From NCBI RefSeq assembly GCF_001514125.1, contig NZ_KQ948556.1, positions 1,648-65,647 of the forward strand: 64,000 nt of DNA, read 5' to 3'. The notes under the pieces are model-generated. The model did no database searches. It was given only the letters and a program-made list of their open reading frames with translations, and was not told the DNA's origin. Positions 17,452-28,211 of the stretch are shown piece after piece. The stretch comes from Streptomyces longwoodensis. Lineage in GTDB: Bacteria > Actinomycetota > Actinomycetes > Streptomycetales > Streptomycetaceae. The position numbers and the translations under genes were made by a program. The stretch's first letter is position 1, and every line of letters starts with the position of its first letter.

Positions 17452-18513
17452 GTGACCACTCTCACCAAGGAATCGGGGGCTCCCACCTCGGCCGACGCCG
17501 GGGCCTTCCTCTCCGTGCGCGACCTGCGCGTCCAGTTCAGGACCGAGGACGGCATCGTCAAGGCGGTCGACGGGCTCTCCTTCGACCTGGAGCGGGGCAG
17601 GACCCTCGGCATCGTCGGCGAGTCGGGCTCCGGCAAGTCGGTGACGAACCTGACCATCCTCGGTCTGCACAACCCGCAGTTCGCCACCATCGACGGTGAG
17701 ATCGTGCTGGACGGCCAGGAGCTCATCACCGCCCGCGAGCGGGAGCTGGAGAAGCTCCGCGGCAACAAGATGGCGATGATCTTCCAGGACCCGCTGACCG
17801 CGCTGTCCCCGTACTACACGGTGGGCCGGCAGCTGTCCGAGCCCTTCATGAAGCACAAGGGCGCCTCCAAGAAGGAGGCGAGGGACCGCGCGATCGAGAT
17901 GCTGACCAAGGTCGGCATCCCGCAGCCCAAGGTCCGCTTCGACGACTACCCGCACCAGTTCTCCGGCGGCATGCGCCAGCGCGCCATGATCGCCATGGCG
18001 CTGATGTGCGACCCCGACCTGCTGATCGCCGACGAGCCGACCACCGCGCTCGACGTGACCGTGCAGGCGCAGATCCTCGACCTGCTCAAGGACCTCCAGC
18101 AGGAGTTCGGCTCCGCGATCGTCTTCATCACCCACGACCTCGGCGTCATCTCCAAGATGGCCGACGACCTGCTGGTGATGTACGCGGGCCGGGCCGTGGA
18201 GCGGGGCAGCGTGAAGGAGGTGCTGGGCGCGCCCCGGCACCCGTACACCTGGGGCCTGCTCAGCTCGATGCCGCGGCTGAACAGCGACATCCACCAGGCG
18301 CTCACCCCCATCCCGGGCTCGCCGCCCTCGCTGCTCAACCCGCCGTCGGGCTGCCCCTTCCACCCGCGCTGCGCCTTCCGGTCGGAGGTCCCGGGCACCC
18401 TGTGCACCGACAGCCGGCCGCCGCTCGGCGAGGGGCGGGCCGCCGCGTGCCACCTGACGGCGGAGCAGAAGCAGTCCATCTTCATCGACAAGATCCAGCC
18501 CCGGCTGCGCTAG
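17452..18513 (+). CDS. bldKD: oligopeptide ABC transporter ATPase BldKD
   Basis: A 353-residue ATPase of the OppD type, GTG 17452 after AGGAG. Walker A is GESGSGKS (56-63), the signature is FSGGMRQRAMIAMA and Walker B is LLIADEPTTALD. The C-terminal Cys motif GCPFHPRCAF is the oligopeptide-transporter extension (in some relatives it binds a 4Fe-4S cluster). It pairs with BldKE to power import, and lies 13 bases before bldKE. Confidence 0.94.
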   Translation: MTTLTKESGAPTSADAGAFLSVRDLRVQFRTEDGIVKAVDGLSFDLERGRTLGIVGESGSGKSVTNLTILGLHNPQFATIDGEIVLDGQELITARERELEKLRGNKMAMIFQDPLTALSPYYTVGRQLSEPFMKHKGASKKEARDRAIEMLTKVGIPQPKVRFDDYPHQFSGGMRQRAMIAMALMCDPDLLIADEPTTALDVTVQAQILDLLKDLQQEFGSAIVFITHDLGVISKMADDLLVMYAGRAVERGSVKEVLGAPRHPYTWGLLSSMPRLNSDIHQALTPIPGSPPSLLNPPSGCPFHPRCAFRSEVPGTLCTDSRPPLGEGRAAACHLTAEQKQSIFIDKIQPRLR

Positions 18514-18526
18514 GGAGATCCGAGAC

Positions 18527-19651
<1,125 letters not shown>

Positions 19652-19686
19652 CGCACCGGACCGCGCGCGGGGCGCGCGGACGGCAC

Positions 19687-19720
19687 ACGTGGGGCCGGGG
19701 AACACTCCCCGGCCCCACGT
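19687..19720 (+). terminator. terminator of the bldK operon
   Basis: Perfect 15-bp stem ACGTGGGGCCGGGGA / TCCCCGGCCCCACGT with ACAC loop, 36 bases after bldKE. Confidence 0.85.
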
Positions 19721-19863
19721 CGTGTTCTGCGGGCCTTCCCGCTTCCCCTGGTTCCTCCCCGTGACCGCCGAATGGCCGAGGCGCGCATGCGAGGCACCCC
19801 CTTTGCGCCGATATTGGCCGATAAGGCAACGGTGGAGATCGGTGGACCCAAGAGGAGGCATCC

Positions 19864-21492
19864 ATGCGCGGAGCCAGGCACGCCAGGTGGGCCGCGGGCG
19901 CGGCGGCGGTCGCCCTGGTGGCGACGGGTTGCGGGGGCGGGGGTGGCTCCGGCGGCAGCGACAGCGGCGCGGTGCTCAGCGCCTCCTGGGGCGACCCGCA
20001 GAACCCGCTGGAGCCGGCCAACACCAACGAGGTGCAGGGCGGCAAGGTGCTCGACATGCTCTTCCGCGGGCTGAAGCGGTACAACCCGGAGACCGGGGCG
20101 GCCGAGGACATGCTCGCCGAGAAGATCGACACCACCGACTCGCAGAACTTCACCATCACCGTCAGGGACGGCTGGACGTTCAGCAACGGCGAGAAGGTCA
20201 CCGCCAAGTCCTTCGTCGACGCCTGGAACTACGGCGCCAGCCTGAAGAACAACCAGAAGAACGCCTACTTCTTCGGCTACATCGAGGGCTACGACAAGGT
20301 CCACCCGGACAGCGGCAAGCAGACCGCCACCACGCTCTCCGGGCTGAAGGTCACCGGTGACCGCACCTTCACCGTCAAGCTGACCCAGAAGTTCTCGACG
20401 TTCCCCGACACCCTCGGCTACGTCGCCTTCGCCCCGCTGCCCCAGGCGTTCTTCTCCGACCACTCCGGCTGGCTGTCCAAGCCCGTGGGCAACGGGCCGT
20501 ACACCATCCAGTCGTACACCAAGGGCTCCCAGATGGAGCTGCGCACGTGGGCGGACTACCCCGGCGACGACAAGGCCGACAACGGCGGCGTCACCCTCAA
20601 GGTGTACACCGACAACAACACCGCCTACACCGACCTGCTCGCCGGCAACCTCGACCTCGTCGACGACGTGCCCGCCGCCCAGCTGAAGAACGCCAAGAAC
20701 GACCTGGGCGACCGCTACCTCAACACCCCGGCCGGCATCATCCAGACCCTGGCCTTCCCGTTCTACGACCCGCAGTGGAACAAGGCGGACTCGGACAAGG
20801 TCCGCAAGGGCCTGTCGATGGCGATCAACCGCAAGCAGATCACCGAGACGATCTTCCAGAAGACCCGCACCCCGGCCACCGACTGGACCTCACCGGTGCT
20901 CGGCAAGGACGGCGGCTTCCAGGACGGCCTGTGCGGCGACGCCTGCGACTACAACCCCAGCGAGGCCAAGAAGCTCATCCAGGAGGGCGGCGGCCTACCC
21001 GGCGGCCAGGTCAAGATCTCGTACAACGCCGACACCGGCTCCCACCAGCAGTGGGTGGACGCCGTCTGCAACTCCATCAACAACGCGCTCGGCAACACCA
21101 AGGCGTGCGTCGGCAACCCGATCGGCACCTTCGCCGACTTCCGCAACCAGATCACCGAGCGCAAGATGAGCGGCCCGTTCCGGGCCGGCTGGCAGATGGA
21201 CTACCCGCTGATCCAGAACTTCCTCCAGCCGCTCTACTACACCAACGCCTCGTCCAACGACGGCAAGTGGTCCAACAAGCAGTTCGACCAGCTCGTCAAC
21301 CAGGCGAACTCCGAGACCGACACGGGCAAGGCCGTGCAGACCTTCCAGAAGGCCGAGGAGGTCGTCCGCGACAACATGGCCGCCATCCCGCTCTGGTACC
21401 AGAACGGCAGCGCCGGCTACTCGCAGCGGCTGTCCAACGTCAAGCTCAACCCGTTCTCGGTCCCCGTCTACAACGAGATCAAGGTCGGCTGA
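19864..21492 (+). CDS. oligopeptide-binding lipoprotein of a second Opp importer
   Basis: A 542-residue family 5 binding lipoprotein. ATG 19864 has a strong GAGGAGG site. The signal peptide ends VATGC (Cys23), followed by a Gly/Ser linker. WGDPQNPLEPANTNE, a YGASLKNN/YFFGYI core segment and WYQNG near the end recall OppA-type proteins. It is the first gene of a five-gene operon (binding protein, two permeases, two ATPases) with gaps of 6 bases or overlaps, so a complete importer is encoded. Substrate specificity cannot be read. Confidence 0.92.
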   Translation: MRGARHARWAAGAAAVALVATGCGGGGGSGGSDSGAVLSASWGDPQNPLEPANTNEVQGGKVLDMLFRGLKRYNPETGAAEDMLAEKIDTTDSQNFTITVRDGWTFSNGEKVTAKSFVDAWNYGASLKNNQKNAYFFGYIEGYDKVHPDSGKQTATTLSGLKVTGDRTFTVKLTQKFSTFPDTLGYVAFAPLPQAFFSDHSGWLSKPVGNGPYTIQSYTKGSQMELRTWADYPGDDKADNGGVTLKVYTDNNTAYTDLLAGNLDLVDDVPAAQLKNAKNDLGDRYLNTPAGIIQTLAFPFYDPQWNKADSDKVRKGLSMAINRKQITETIFQKTRTPATDWTSPVLGKDGGFQDGLCGDACDYNPSEAKKLIQEGGGLPGGQVKISYNADTGSHQQWVDAVCNSINNALGNTKACVGNPIGTFADFRNQITERKMSGPFRAGWQMDYPLIQNFLQPLYYTNASSNDGKWSNKQFDQLVNQANSETDTGKAVQTFQKAEEVVRDNMAAIPLWYQNGSAGYSQRLSNVKLNPFSVPVYNEIKVG

Positions 21493-21498
21493 TCCGCC

Positions 21499-22422
21499 AT
21501 GGGGCGCTACGTCGTCCGGCGGCTGCTCCAGATGATCCCCGTGTTCATCGGGGCCACGCTGCTGATCTTCCTGATGGTCAACGTGATGGGCGACCCCATC
21601 GCGGGCCTGTGCGGCGAGCGGCAGTGCGACCCCGCCACCGCCGCCCAGCTCAAGAAGGAGTTCGGCCTCGACAAGCCCGTGTGGCAGCAATACCTGACCT
21701 ACATGGGCAACGTCTTCACCGGCGACTTCGGCACGGCCTTCAACGGCCAGGAGGTCACCGAGCTGATGGCGTCGGCGTTCCCGGTCACCATCCGGCTGAC
21801 CATCGTGGCGATCCTCTTCGAGATCGTCATCGGGATCACCCTGGGCGTCATCACCGGGCTGCGCCGCGGCAGCCCGGAGGACACCGGCGTCCTGCTGCTG
21901 ACCCTGGTCGTCATCTCCGTGCCCACCTTCGTCACCGGCCTGCTGCTCCAGCTGCTGCTGGGGGTGAAGTGGGGCTGGATCAAACCGTCGGTCTCACCGG
22001 AGGCGACGTTCAGCGAGCTGATCGTGCCCGGCCTGGTCCTCGCCTCCGTCTCCCTCGCCTACGTCACCCGCCTGACCCGCACCTCCATCGCGGAGAACAA
22101 GCGGTCCGACTACGTGCGCACGGCCATCGCCAAGGGCCTGCCGCGCCACCGGGTCGTCACCCGGCACCTGCTGCGCAACTCCCTGATCCCGGTGGTCACG
22201 TTCATCGGCACCGACGTGGGCGCGCTCATGGGCGGCGCGATCGTCACCGAGCGCATCTTCAACATCCACGGCGTCGGCTACCAGCTCTACCAGGGCATCC
22301 TCCGCCAGAACACCCAGACGGTCGTGGGCTTCGTGACCGTCCTGGTGCTGGTCTTCCTGGTGGCGAACCTGGTCGTCGACCTCCTGTACGCCGTTCTCGA
22401 TCCGAGGATCCGCTATGCCTGA
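21499..22422 (+). CDS. oligopeptide ABC transporter permease (OppB type)
   Basis: A 307-residue permease, ATG 21499, seven bases after the binding-protein gene. The first helix is preceded by MGRYVVRRLLQMIPVFIG, typical of OppB. CGERQCDPAT lies in the outer loop; it is a Cys pair comparable in place to that of BldKC. The EAA segment is DYVRTAIAKGLPRHRVV. The end overlaps the next permease by eight bases, implying translational coupling. Confidence 0.93.
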   Translation: MGRYVVRRLLQMIPVFIGATLLIFLMVNVMGDPIAGLCGERQCDPATAAQLKKEFGLDKPVWQQYLTYMGNVFTGDFGTAFNGQEVTELMASAFPVTIRLTIVAILFEIVIGITLGVITGLRRGSPEDTGVLLLTLVVISVPTFVTGLLLQLLLGVKWGWIKPSVSPEATFSELIVPGLVLASVSLAYVTRLTRTSIAENKRSDYVRTAIAKGLPRHRVVTRHLLRNSLIPVVTFIGTDVGALMGGAIVTERIFNIHGVGYQLYQGILRQNTQTVVGFVTVLVLVFLVANLVVDLLYAVLDPRIRYA

Positions 22423-23395
22423 GCAGCCGTACGAGCCGGAGGGCGCGATCGCCGGGACCGGCATGGGCGGCGCCATGGACCTGGGCGCCAGCGAGGCCGT
22501 CAGCCTGGAGAAGACCCCCGGCGGACCGGACGGCACCGGGCCGGCCGACAAGCCGCGCTCGCTGTGGTCCGACGCCTGGCGCGACCTGCGGCGCAACCCC
22601 GTCTTCATCATCTCCGTCCTCGTCATCCTCTTCCTGGTCTTCATCTCCCTGTGGCCCGGGGCCATCACCTCCGGCAGCCCGCTGAAGTGCGACCTCGCCA
22701 AGGCCCAGCAGGGCTCCGGGCCGGGCGCGCCCTTCGGGTACAACGGCCAGGGCTGCAACGTCTACACGCGCACCGTGTACGGCGCCCGCACGTCCGTCAC
22801 GGTCGGCGTCCTGGCGACGCTGGGCGTGGCGGTGCTGGGCAGCGTGCTGGGCGGGCTCGCCGGGTTCTTCAGCGGGTCCTGGGACTCGCTGCTGTCCCGG
22901 ATCACCGACATCTTCTTCGCGATCCCGGTCGTCCTCGGCGGCCTGGTGCTGCTGTCGGTGGTCACCAGCAACACCGTCTGGCCGGTCATCGGGTTCATGG
23001 TGCTGCTCGGCTGGCCGCAGATCTCCCGCATCGCCCGCGGCTCGGTCATCACCGCCCAGCAGAACGACTACGTCCAGGCCGCCCGTGCCCTCGGCGCCTC
23101 CAACTCCCGGCTGCTGCTGCGGCACATCGCGCCCAACGCCGTGGCCCCCGTGATCGTCGTGGCGACCATCGCGCTCGGCACCTACATCGCGCTGGAGGCG
23201 ACCCTGTCGTACCTCGGCGTCGGCCTGAAGCCGCCCAGCGTCTCCTGGGGCATCGACATCTCGGCGGCCTCGCCCTACGTCCGCAACGCCCCGCACGCCC
23301 TGCTGTGGCCCTCGGGCGCCCTGGCCGTCACCGTCCTGGCGTTCATCATGCTCGGCGACGCGGTGCGCGACGCCCTCGACCCGAAGCTGAGGTGA
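22415..23395 (+). CDS. oligopeptide ABC transporter permease (OppC type)
   Basis: A 326-residue permease, ATG 22415 inside the previous gene. It has a long polar N-terminus (about 55 residues), first helix VFIISVLVILFLVFISLW, outer loop with two Cys, then helices and the EAA loop DYVQAARALGASNSRLLLRH. It pairs with the OppB-type subunit upstream. The ATPase gene starts eight bases later. Confidence 0.93.
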   Translation: MPEQPYEPEGAIAGTGMGGAMDLGASEAVSLEKTPGGPDGTGPADKPRSLWSDAWRDLRRNPVFIISVLVILFLVFISLWPGAITSGSPLKCDLAKAQQGSGPGAPFGYNGQGCNVYTRTVYGARTSVTVGVLATLGVAVLGSVLGGLAGFFSGSWDSLLSRITDIFFAIPVVLGGLVLLSVVTSNTVWPVIGFMVLLGWPQISRIARGSVITAQQNDYVQAARALGASNSRLLLRHIAPNAVAPVIVVATIALGTYIALEATLSYLGVGLKPPSVSWGIDISAASPYVRNAPHALLWPSGALAVTVLAFIMLGDAVRDALDPKLR

Positions 23396-23402
23396 CGGCG
23401 CC

Positions 23403-24377
23403 ATGCTGCTCGAAGTGCGCGACCTGCACGTGGAGTTCCGCACCCGGGACGGGATCGCCAAGGCCGTCAACGGGGTCACCTACGCGGTCGACGAGGGCGA
23501 GACCCTGGCCGTGCTCGGCGAGTCCGGCTCCGGCAAGTCGGTCACCGCGCAGGCCGTGATGGGCATCCTCGACATGCCGCCGGGGCGGATCACCGGCGGC
23601 GAGATCCTGTTCAAGGGCCGCGACCTGCTCACGCTGAAGAAGGACGAGCGGCGCGCGGTGCGCGGCGCCGAGATGGCGATGATCTTCCAGGACGCGCTGT
23701 CCTCGCTCAACCCCGTGCTGTCGGTGGGCGACCAACTCGGCGAGATGTTCGTCGTGCACCGGGGCATGTCCCGCAAGGACGCCCGCGCCAAGGCCGTCGA
23801 GCTGATGGACCGGGTGCGCATCCCGGCGGCCAGGGAGCGGGTCAAGCAGTACCCGCACCAGTTCTCCGGCGGCATGCGCCAGCGCATCATGATCGCCATG
23901 GCGCTGGCCCTGGAGCCCGCGCTGATCATCGCCGACGAACCGACCACCGCGCTCGACGTCACCGTCCAGGCCCAGGTCATGGACCTGCTCGCGGAGTTGC
24001 AGCGCGAGTACCGGATGGGGCTCATCCTCATCACCCACGACCTCGGCGTCGTCGCGGACGTCGCCGACCGCATCGCCGTGATGTACGCGGGCCGGATCGT
24101 GGAGTCGGCGCCGGTCCACGACATCTACAAGGCGCCGGCCCACCCCTACACCCGGGGCCTGCTCGACTCCATCCCGCGCCTGGACCAGAAGGGCCAGGAG
24201 CTGTACGCCATCAAGGGCCTGCCGCCCAACCTGATGCGCATCCCGCCGGGCTGCCCCTTCCACCCGCGCTGCCCGATGGCGCAGGACGTGTGCCGCACGG
24301 ACGTGCCGCCGCTGTACGAGGTCTCCGGGACGCGGGGCAGCGCCTGCCACTTCTGGAGGGAGTGCCTGCATGCCTGA
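23403..24377 (+). CDS. oligopeptide ABC transporter ATPase (OppD type)
   Basis: A 324-residue ATPase, ATG 23403. Walker A is GESGSGKSV, signature FSGGMRQRIMIAMA, Walker B LIIADEPTTALD, and the C-terminal Cys motif is GCPFHPRCPMAQDVC. Similar to BldKD, consistent with duplication of an importer. Overlaps the next ATPase gene by eight bases. Confidence 0.94.
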   Translation: MLLEVRDLHVEFRTRDGIAKAVNGVTYAVDEGETLAVLGESGSGKSVTAQAVMGILDMPPGRITGGEILFKGRDLLTLKKDERRAVRGAEMAMIFQDALSSLNPVLSVGDQLGEMFVVHRGMSRKDARAKAVELMDRVRIPAARERVKQYPHQFSGGMRQRIMIAMALALEPALIIADEPTTALDVTVQAQVMDLLAELQREYRMGLILITHDLGVVADVADRIAVMYAGRIVESAPVHDIYKAPAHPYTRGLLDSIPRLDQKGQELYAIKGLPPNLMRIPPGCPFHPRCPMAQDVCRTDVPPLYEVSGTRGSACHFWRECLHA

Positions 24378-25455
24378 GCCGATTCTGGAGGTCGACGGGC
24401 TCGTCAAGCACTACCCGCTGACGCAGGGCGTCCTGTTCAAGAAGCAGATCGGCGCGGTCAAGGCCGTCGACGGCGTCGACTTCGCCCTCGGCCGGGGCGA
24501 GACGCTCGGCATCGTCGGCGAGTCGGGCTGCGGCAAGTCCACGGTCGCCAAGATGCTGGTCCACCTGGAGCGGCCGACGGCCGGGGTGATCCGGTACAAG
24601 GGCGAGGACGTCACCAAGCTGTCCGGCCGCGCCCTGAAGGCCGTCCGCCGCAACATCCAGATGGTCTTCCAGGACCCGTACACCTCCCTCAACCCCCGGA
24701 TGACCGTGGGCGACATCATCGGGGAGCCCTACGAGATCCACCCCGAGGTGGCGCCCAAGGGCGACCGGCGCCGGCGGGTGCAGGAGCTGCTCGACGTCGT
24801 CGGGCTCAACCCCGAGTACATCAACCGCTACCCGCACCAGTTCTCCGGCGGCCAGCGCCAGCGCATCGGCATCGCCCGGGGCCTCGCCCTGCGCCCCGAG
24901 GTGATCGTCGCCGACGAGCCGGTCTCCGCGCTGGACGTCTCGGTGCAGGCGCAGGTGATCAACCTGCTGGCCGGTCTGCAGAAGGAGTTCGACCTCTCCT
25001 ACGTCTTCATCGCGCACGACCTGTCGATCGTCCGGCACATCTCGGACCGGGTCGGGGTGATGTACCTCGGCCGGATCGTGGAGATCGGCACCGACGAGCA
25101 GATCTACGACCACCCCACCCACCCCTACACCCAGGCGCTGCTGTCCGCGGTGCCGGTGCCCGACCCCGAGGCGCGCGAGCACCGGGAGCGGATCATCCTC
25201 GCCGGTGACGTGCCGTCACCGACCAACATCCCGTCCGGCTGCCGCTTCCGCACCCGCTGCTTCAAGGCGCGGGAACGGTGCGCCCAGGAGGTGCCGCTGC
25301 TCGCGGTGCCGGAGGCGTTCCGCGGGGCGGCGGGGCCCGCGGTCCACCCCTCGGCGTGCCACTTCGCCGAGGAGAAGCAGGTGGTGCCCCCGGAGACGGA
25401 CCCGGGGGGCGACCGCTTCCTGCCCCCGGCGGACGGGCCCGGGCGGTCTGCGTAG
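24370..25455 (+). CDS. oligopeptide ABC transporter ATPase (OppF type)
   Basis: A 361-residue ATPase, ATG 24370 after GGAGGG inside the previous gene. Walker A GESGCGKST, signature FSGGQRQRIGIARG, Walker B VIVADEPVSALD and C-terminal RFRTRCFKARERC. The tail after the Cys motif is Pro/Gly-rich and about 40 residues longer than BldKE. It is the last gene of the operon; a bidirectional terminator follows. Confidence 0.94.
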   Translation: MPEPILEVDGLVKHYPLTQGVLFKKQIGAVKAVDGVDFALGRGETLGIVGESGCGKSTVAKMLVHLERPTAGVIRYKGEDVTKLSGRALKAVRRNIQMVFQDPYTSLNPRMTVGDIIGEPYEIHPEVAPKGDRRRRVQELLDVVGLNPEYINRYPHQFSGGQRQRIGIARGLALRPEVIVADEPVSALDVSVQAQVINLLAGLQKEFDLSYVFIAHDLSIVRHISDRVGVMYLGRIVEIGTDEQIYDHPTHPYTQALLSAVPVPDPEAREHRERIILAGDVPSPTNIPSGCRFRTRCFKARERCAQEVPLLAVPEAFRGAAGPAVHPSACHFAEEKQVVPPETDPGGDRFLPPADGPGRSA

Positions 25456-25564
25456 CTGGTGGCCCGGGGTGCGCCCGGTGCTTAACACGCAGGCAACTCC
25501 GCCGACCCGGCACCGATATGTGCACGCGTCACGCTGGACGGCGTACGGCCGTGCGGGTGCCGTA

Positions 25565-25601
25565 ACGGGCCGGGGACGCAGCCATGTCGTCCCCGGCCCG
25601 T
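25565..25601. terminator. bidirectional terminator between Opp operon and peptidase gene
   Basis: Perfect 14-bp stem ACGGGCCGGGGACG / CGTCCCCGGCCCGT with a 9-base loop, between convergent genes ending at 25455 and 25615. Confidence 0.8.
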
Positions 25602-25614
25602 GCCGTGCCGGGGC

Positions 25615-27759
25615 TCAGCCCGCCGACAGGCCCAGCGCGCGCCTGAGGAAGTCCACCTGGAGCAGCAGCAGGTTCTCGGCGACCTGTTCCTGCGGGGTCA
25701 TGTGGGTGACGCCGGACAGCGGGAGCACCTCGTGCGGGCGGCCCGCGGCGAGCAGGGCCGAGGACAGCCGCAGGGAGTGCGCGACCACCACGTTGTCGTC
25801 CGCCAGGCCGTGCACGATCATCAGCGGGCGGTGCGGCTCGGCCGCCTCGGACAGCCCGTCGTCGGTCACCAGCGAACTGCGCGCGTACGCCGCCGCGTCG
25901 GTGGCCGGGTCGCCCAGGTACCGCTCGGTGTAGTGGGTGTCGTACAGCCGCCAGTCGGTCACCGGGGCGCCCGCGACGCCGGCGTGGAAGACGTCGGGGC
26001 GGCGCAGGACCGCGAGGGCGGCCAGGTAACCGCCGTACGACCAGCCGCGAACGGCCACCCGGGAGAGGTCCAGAGGGTAGTGCTTCGCGAGGTCCTGGAG
26101 GGCCTCGACCTGGTCGTCCAGGGACACCGTGAAGTCGCGGTGCACCGCCTTCTCCCAGCCGGGGGAGCGGCCCGGGGTGCCCCGGCCGTCGGCGACGACC
26201 ACCGCGAAGCCCTGGTCGGCGAACCACTGCGAGGTCAGGTGGGCGTTGTGCGCCGCGACGACGCGCGGGCCGTGGGGTCCGCCGTACGGGTCGAGCAGAA
26301 CCGGCAGGGAGGTGTCACCGGGGTAGTCCGTAGGCATAAGCACGGCGCACGGGACGCGGCGTGCGCCCCCCTCGGTCAGCGTCACGCGCGGAGTGAGGCC
26401 GGGATCCACCGCTTGGGAGGCCACCGTGGCGACCGGCTCGCCGTCCCGCAGCACCCGCGCCCGGCTGCCGGGCCGGTCCAGCGTCGCCGACACCAGGACC
26501 GTGACCCGCCCGGAACGCACCGCCGCGTGCACGCCCGGCTCCTGCGACACGCGCTCCCAGCCGAGCTCGTTCACGCGGTACACGTGCACCTCGCCGGTCT
26601 CCGGCCGCTCCGCGTCCTGCCCGGCCGAGGCCGTGACCAGCACGTCGTCGGCGCCCACGTCCAGCACGGCGCGCACGTGCAACTGCGCACCGGTCAGCGG
26701 CCGTTCGCCCACCGCGAGGACCCGCGCGCCCCCCTCGTCGGCGATCCGCACCAGATTCCCCGAAGGGCTCCAGCAGGGCACCCCCGCGAAAAGATCAAGC
26801 CAAACTGGATCTTCGTCGGCGTGCACCATCCGGGTCGCCCCCGTGTCAGGGTCCACCGCCAGGTACAACTGGCTGCGCTGGTCACGCGCCTGCACGAGCA
26901 GCAGCGGCGCACCCGCCGCTGACCAGTGCACTCGCGCCAGGTACGGGTAGCGCTGCCGGTCCCAGACGACCTCCGTGCGCGCCCCGTCGAGCCCGACGAC
27001 GAGCAGCCGCACGTCCGCGTTCGGGGTGCCCGCCGCCGGATACGGGACGTGCTGTGGGTCACGTTCCGGGTGGGCCGGGTCCGCGATCCACCACCGGCGC
27101 ACCGGCGTGTCGTCCACCCGCGCCACCAGCAGCCGGTCGGACTGCGGGGACCACCAGAAGCCGCGCGAACGGTCCATCTCCTCGGCCGCGACGAACTCCG
27201 CCAGGCCGTAGGAGACCGTGCCGTCACCCGCCGGGCCGGCCTCCTCGTCCGGCCCCGCCAGCACCCGGTCGCCGTCCCCGTCGGCACCCACCACGCGCAG
27301 CGCGCCGCCGGAGACGTACGCCACGTGCCGCCCGTCGGGGGAGGGACGGGGGTCGATCACCGGGGCGGCGACGGGCAGTTCACGGGCCGTGCCGGCCCGC
27401 AGGTCGGCGGCGAACAGCCGCCCCGACAGGGCGAAGGAGGCCAGCTCCACGGCACTGTCGGTGGCGTACGCGACGATGCCGGCGCCCCCCTCGCGGCTGC
27501 GCTCGCGGCGCGCCCGCTCCTCGGCGGAGAGGTCCTCCGCGGCCCCGCCGAGCAGGGCGTACGGGTCGGCGGCCAGGCGCTCGGCGCCGTCCGCGGGGTC
27601 CAGGACCCACAGGGCGTTCGCCCGGTCCGTACCGGAGTGCGAGCGCAGGAACACGACACGGGAGCCGTCGGGGGCGACGGTGAACGAACGCGGCGCGCCG
27701 AGGGTGAAACGCTGGGTGCGGGCGTGCCGTCGGGGGAAGGAGTCGGACTCGGTCGTCAT
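25615..27759 (-). CDS. S9 family peptidase, dipeptidyl peptidase IV-like
   Basis: A 714-residue enzyme from ATG 27759. The N-terminal beta-propeller (DPPIV_N-like, residues about 1-470) has repeated VRLLVVG/WSPSG strands. The C-terminal alpha/beta hydrolase has GWSYGGY (nucleophile Ser), HGLADDNVV (Asp) and GVTHMT (His). No signal peptide, so probably cytoplasmic. It cleaves dipeptides, often X-Pro or X-Ala, from short peptides. Lying convergent to two peptide importers, it may degrade imported peptides; this is an inference from position. Confidence 0.9.
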   Translation of the reverse strand: MTTESDSFPRRHARTQRFTLGAPRSFTVAPDGSRVVFLRSHSGTDRANALWVLDPADGAERLAADPYALLGGAAEDLSAEERARRERSREGGAGIVAYATDSAVELASFALSGRLFAADLRAGTARELPVAAPVIDPRPSPDGRHVAYVSGGALRVVGADGDGDRVLAGPDEEAGPAGDGTVSYGLAEFVAAEEMDRSRGFWWSPQSDRLLVARVDDTPVRRWWIADPAHPERDPQHVPYPAAGTPNADVRLLVVGLDGARTEVVWDRQRYPYLARVHWSAAGAPLLLVQARDQRSQLYLAVDPDTGATRMVHADEDPVWLDLFAGVPCWSPSGNLVRIADEGGARVLAVGERPLTGAQLHVRAVLDVGADDVLVTASAGQDAERPETGEVHVYRVNELGWERVSQEPGVHAAVRSGRVTVLVSATLDRPGSRARVLRDGEPVATVASQAVDPGLTPRVTLTEGGARRVPCAVLMPTDYPGDTSLPVLLDPYGGPHGPRVVAAHNAHLTSQWFADQGFAVVVADGRGTPGRSPGWEKAVHRDFTVSLDDQVEALQDLAKHYPLDLSRVAVRGWSYGGYLAALAVLRRPDVFHAGVAGAPVTDWRLYDTHYTERYLGDPATDAAAYARSSLVTDDGLSEAAEPHRPLMIVHGLADDNVVVAHSLRLSSALLAAGRPHEVLPLSGVTHMTPQEQVAENLLLLQVDFLRRALGLSAG

Positions 27760-27944
27760 GCCCCGACCCTATTGGCCATGATTGGCCATGCGCCCCCTTG
27801 CGCGTCCGTGCGCCGACCGATGCGCGCGCACCCGTAGTTATGATCAATAGCGCTGCGTGGGTATGAACCTGCCGGCTGCTGTATGGATGTACAAGGTCCC
27901 TCGCTCTGTCCCCCACGTACCCGGGTTCTTGGAGGTGAGCCGCC

Positions 27945-28139
27945 GTGGCACTCTCGATTTCGGCGGTGGTGCTGCTGGCGATCATCGTCTTCTTGCTGGT
28001 CAAGAAGTCCGGCCTGAAGGGCGGTCACGCGGTCGTCTGCATCCTGCTCGGCTTCTACCTCGCCTCGTCGACGGTCGCGCCCACGATCAGCGACCTGACG
28101 ACCAGCGTGGCCAGCATGATCGGCAGCATCAAGTTCTGA
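27945..28139 (+). CDS. 64-residue two-helix membrane protein
   Basis: GTG 27945 with GGAGGTGAG eight bases upstream. Two hydrophobic segments (about residues 3-19 and 30-46) are separated by a KKSGLKGGH turn, and the C-terminus is SMIGSIKF. I recall similar short proteins as conserved but uncharacterised in Streptomyces. It stands alone, with about 185 bases upstream and 72 bases to mshB. Function unknown. Confidence 0.75.
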   Translation: MALSISAVVLLAIIVFLLVKKSGLKGGHAVVCILLGFYLASSTVAPTISDLTTSVASMIGSIKF

Positions 28140-28211
28140 CCCCGGCCGGCGGGCACGTCGTTCCGTCTGCCCCTGCGCGGCGGGAGCATGCCCGGCTCGT
28201 AGGGTGGCTCC

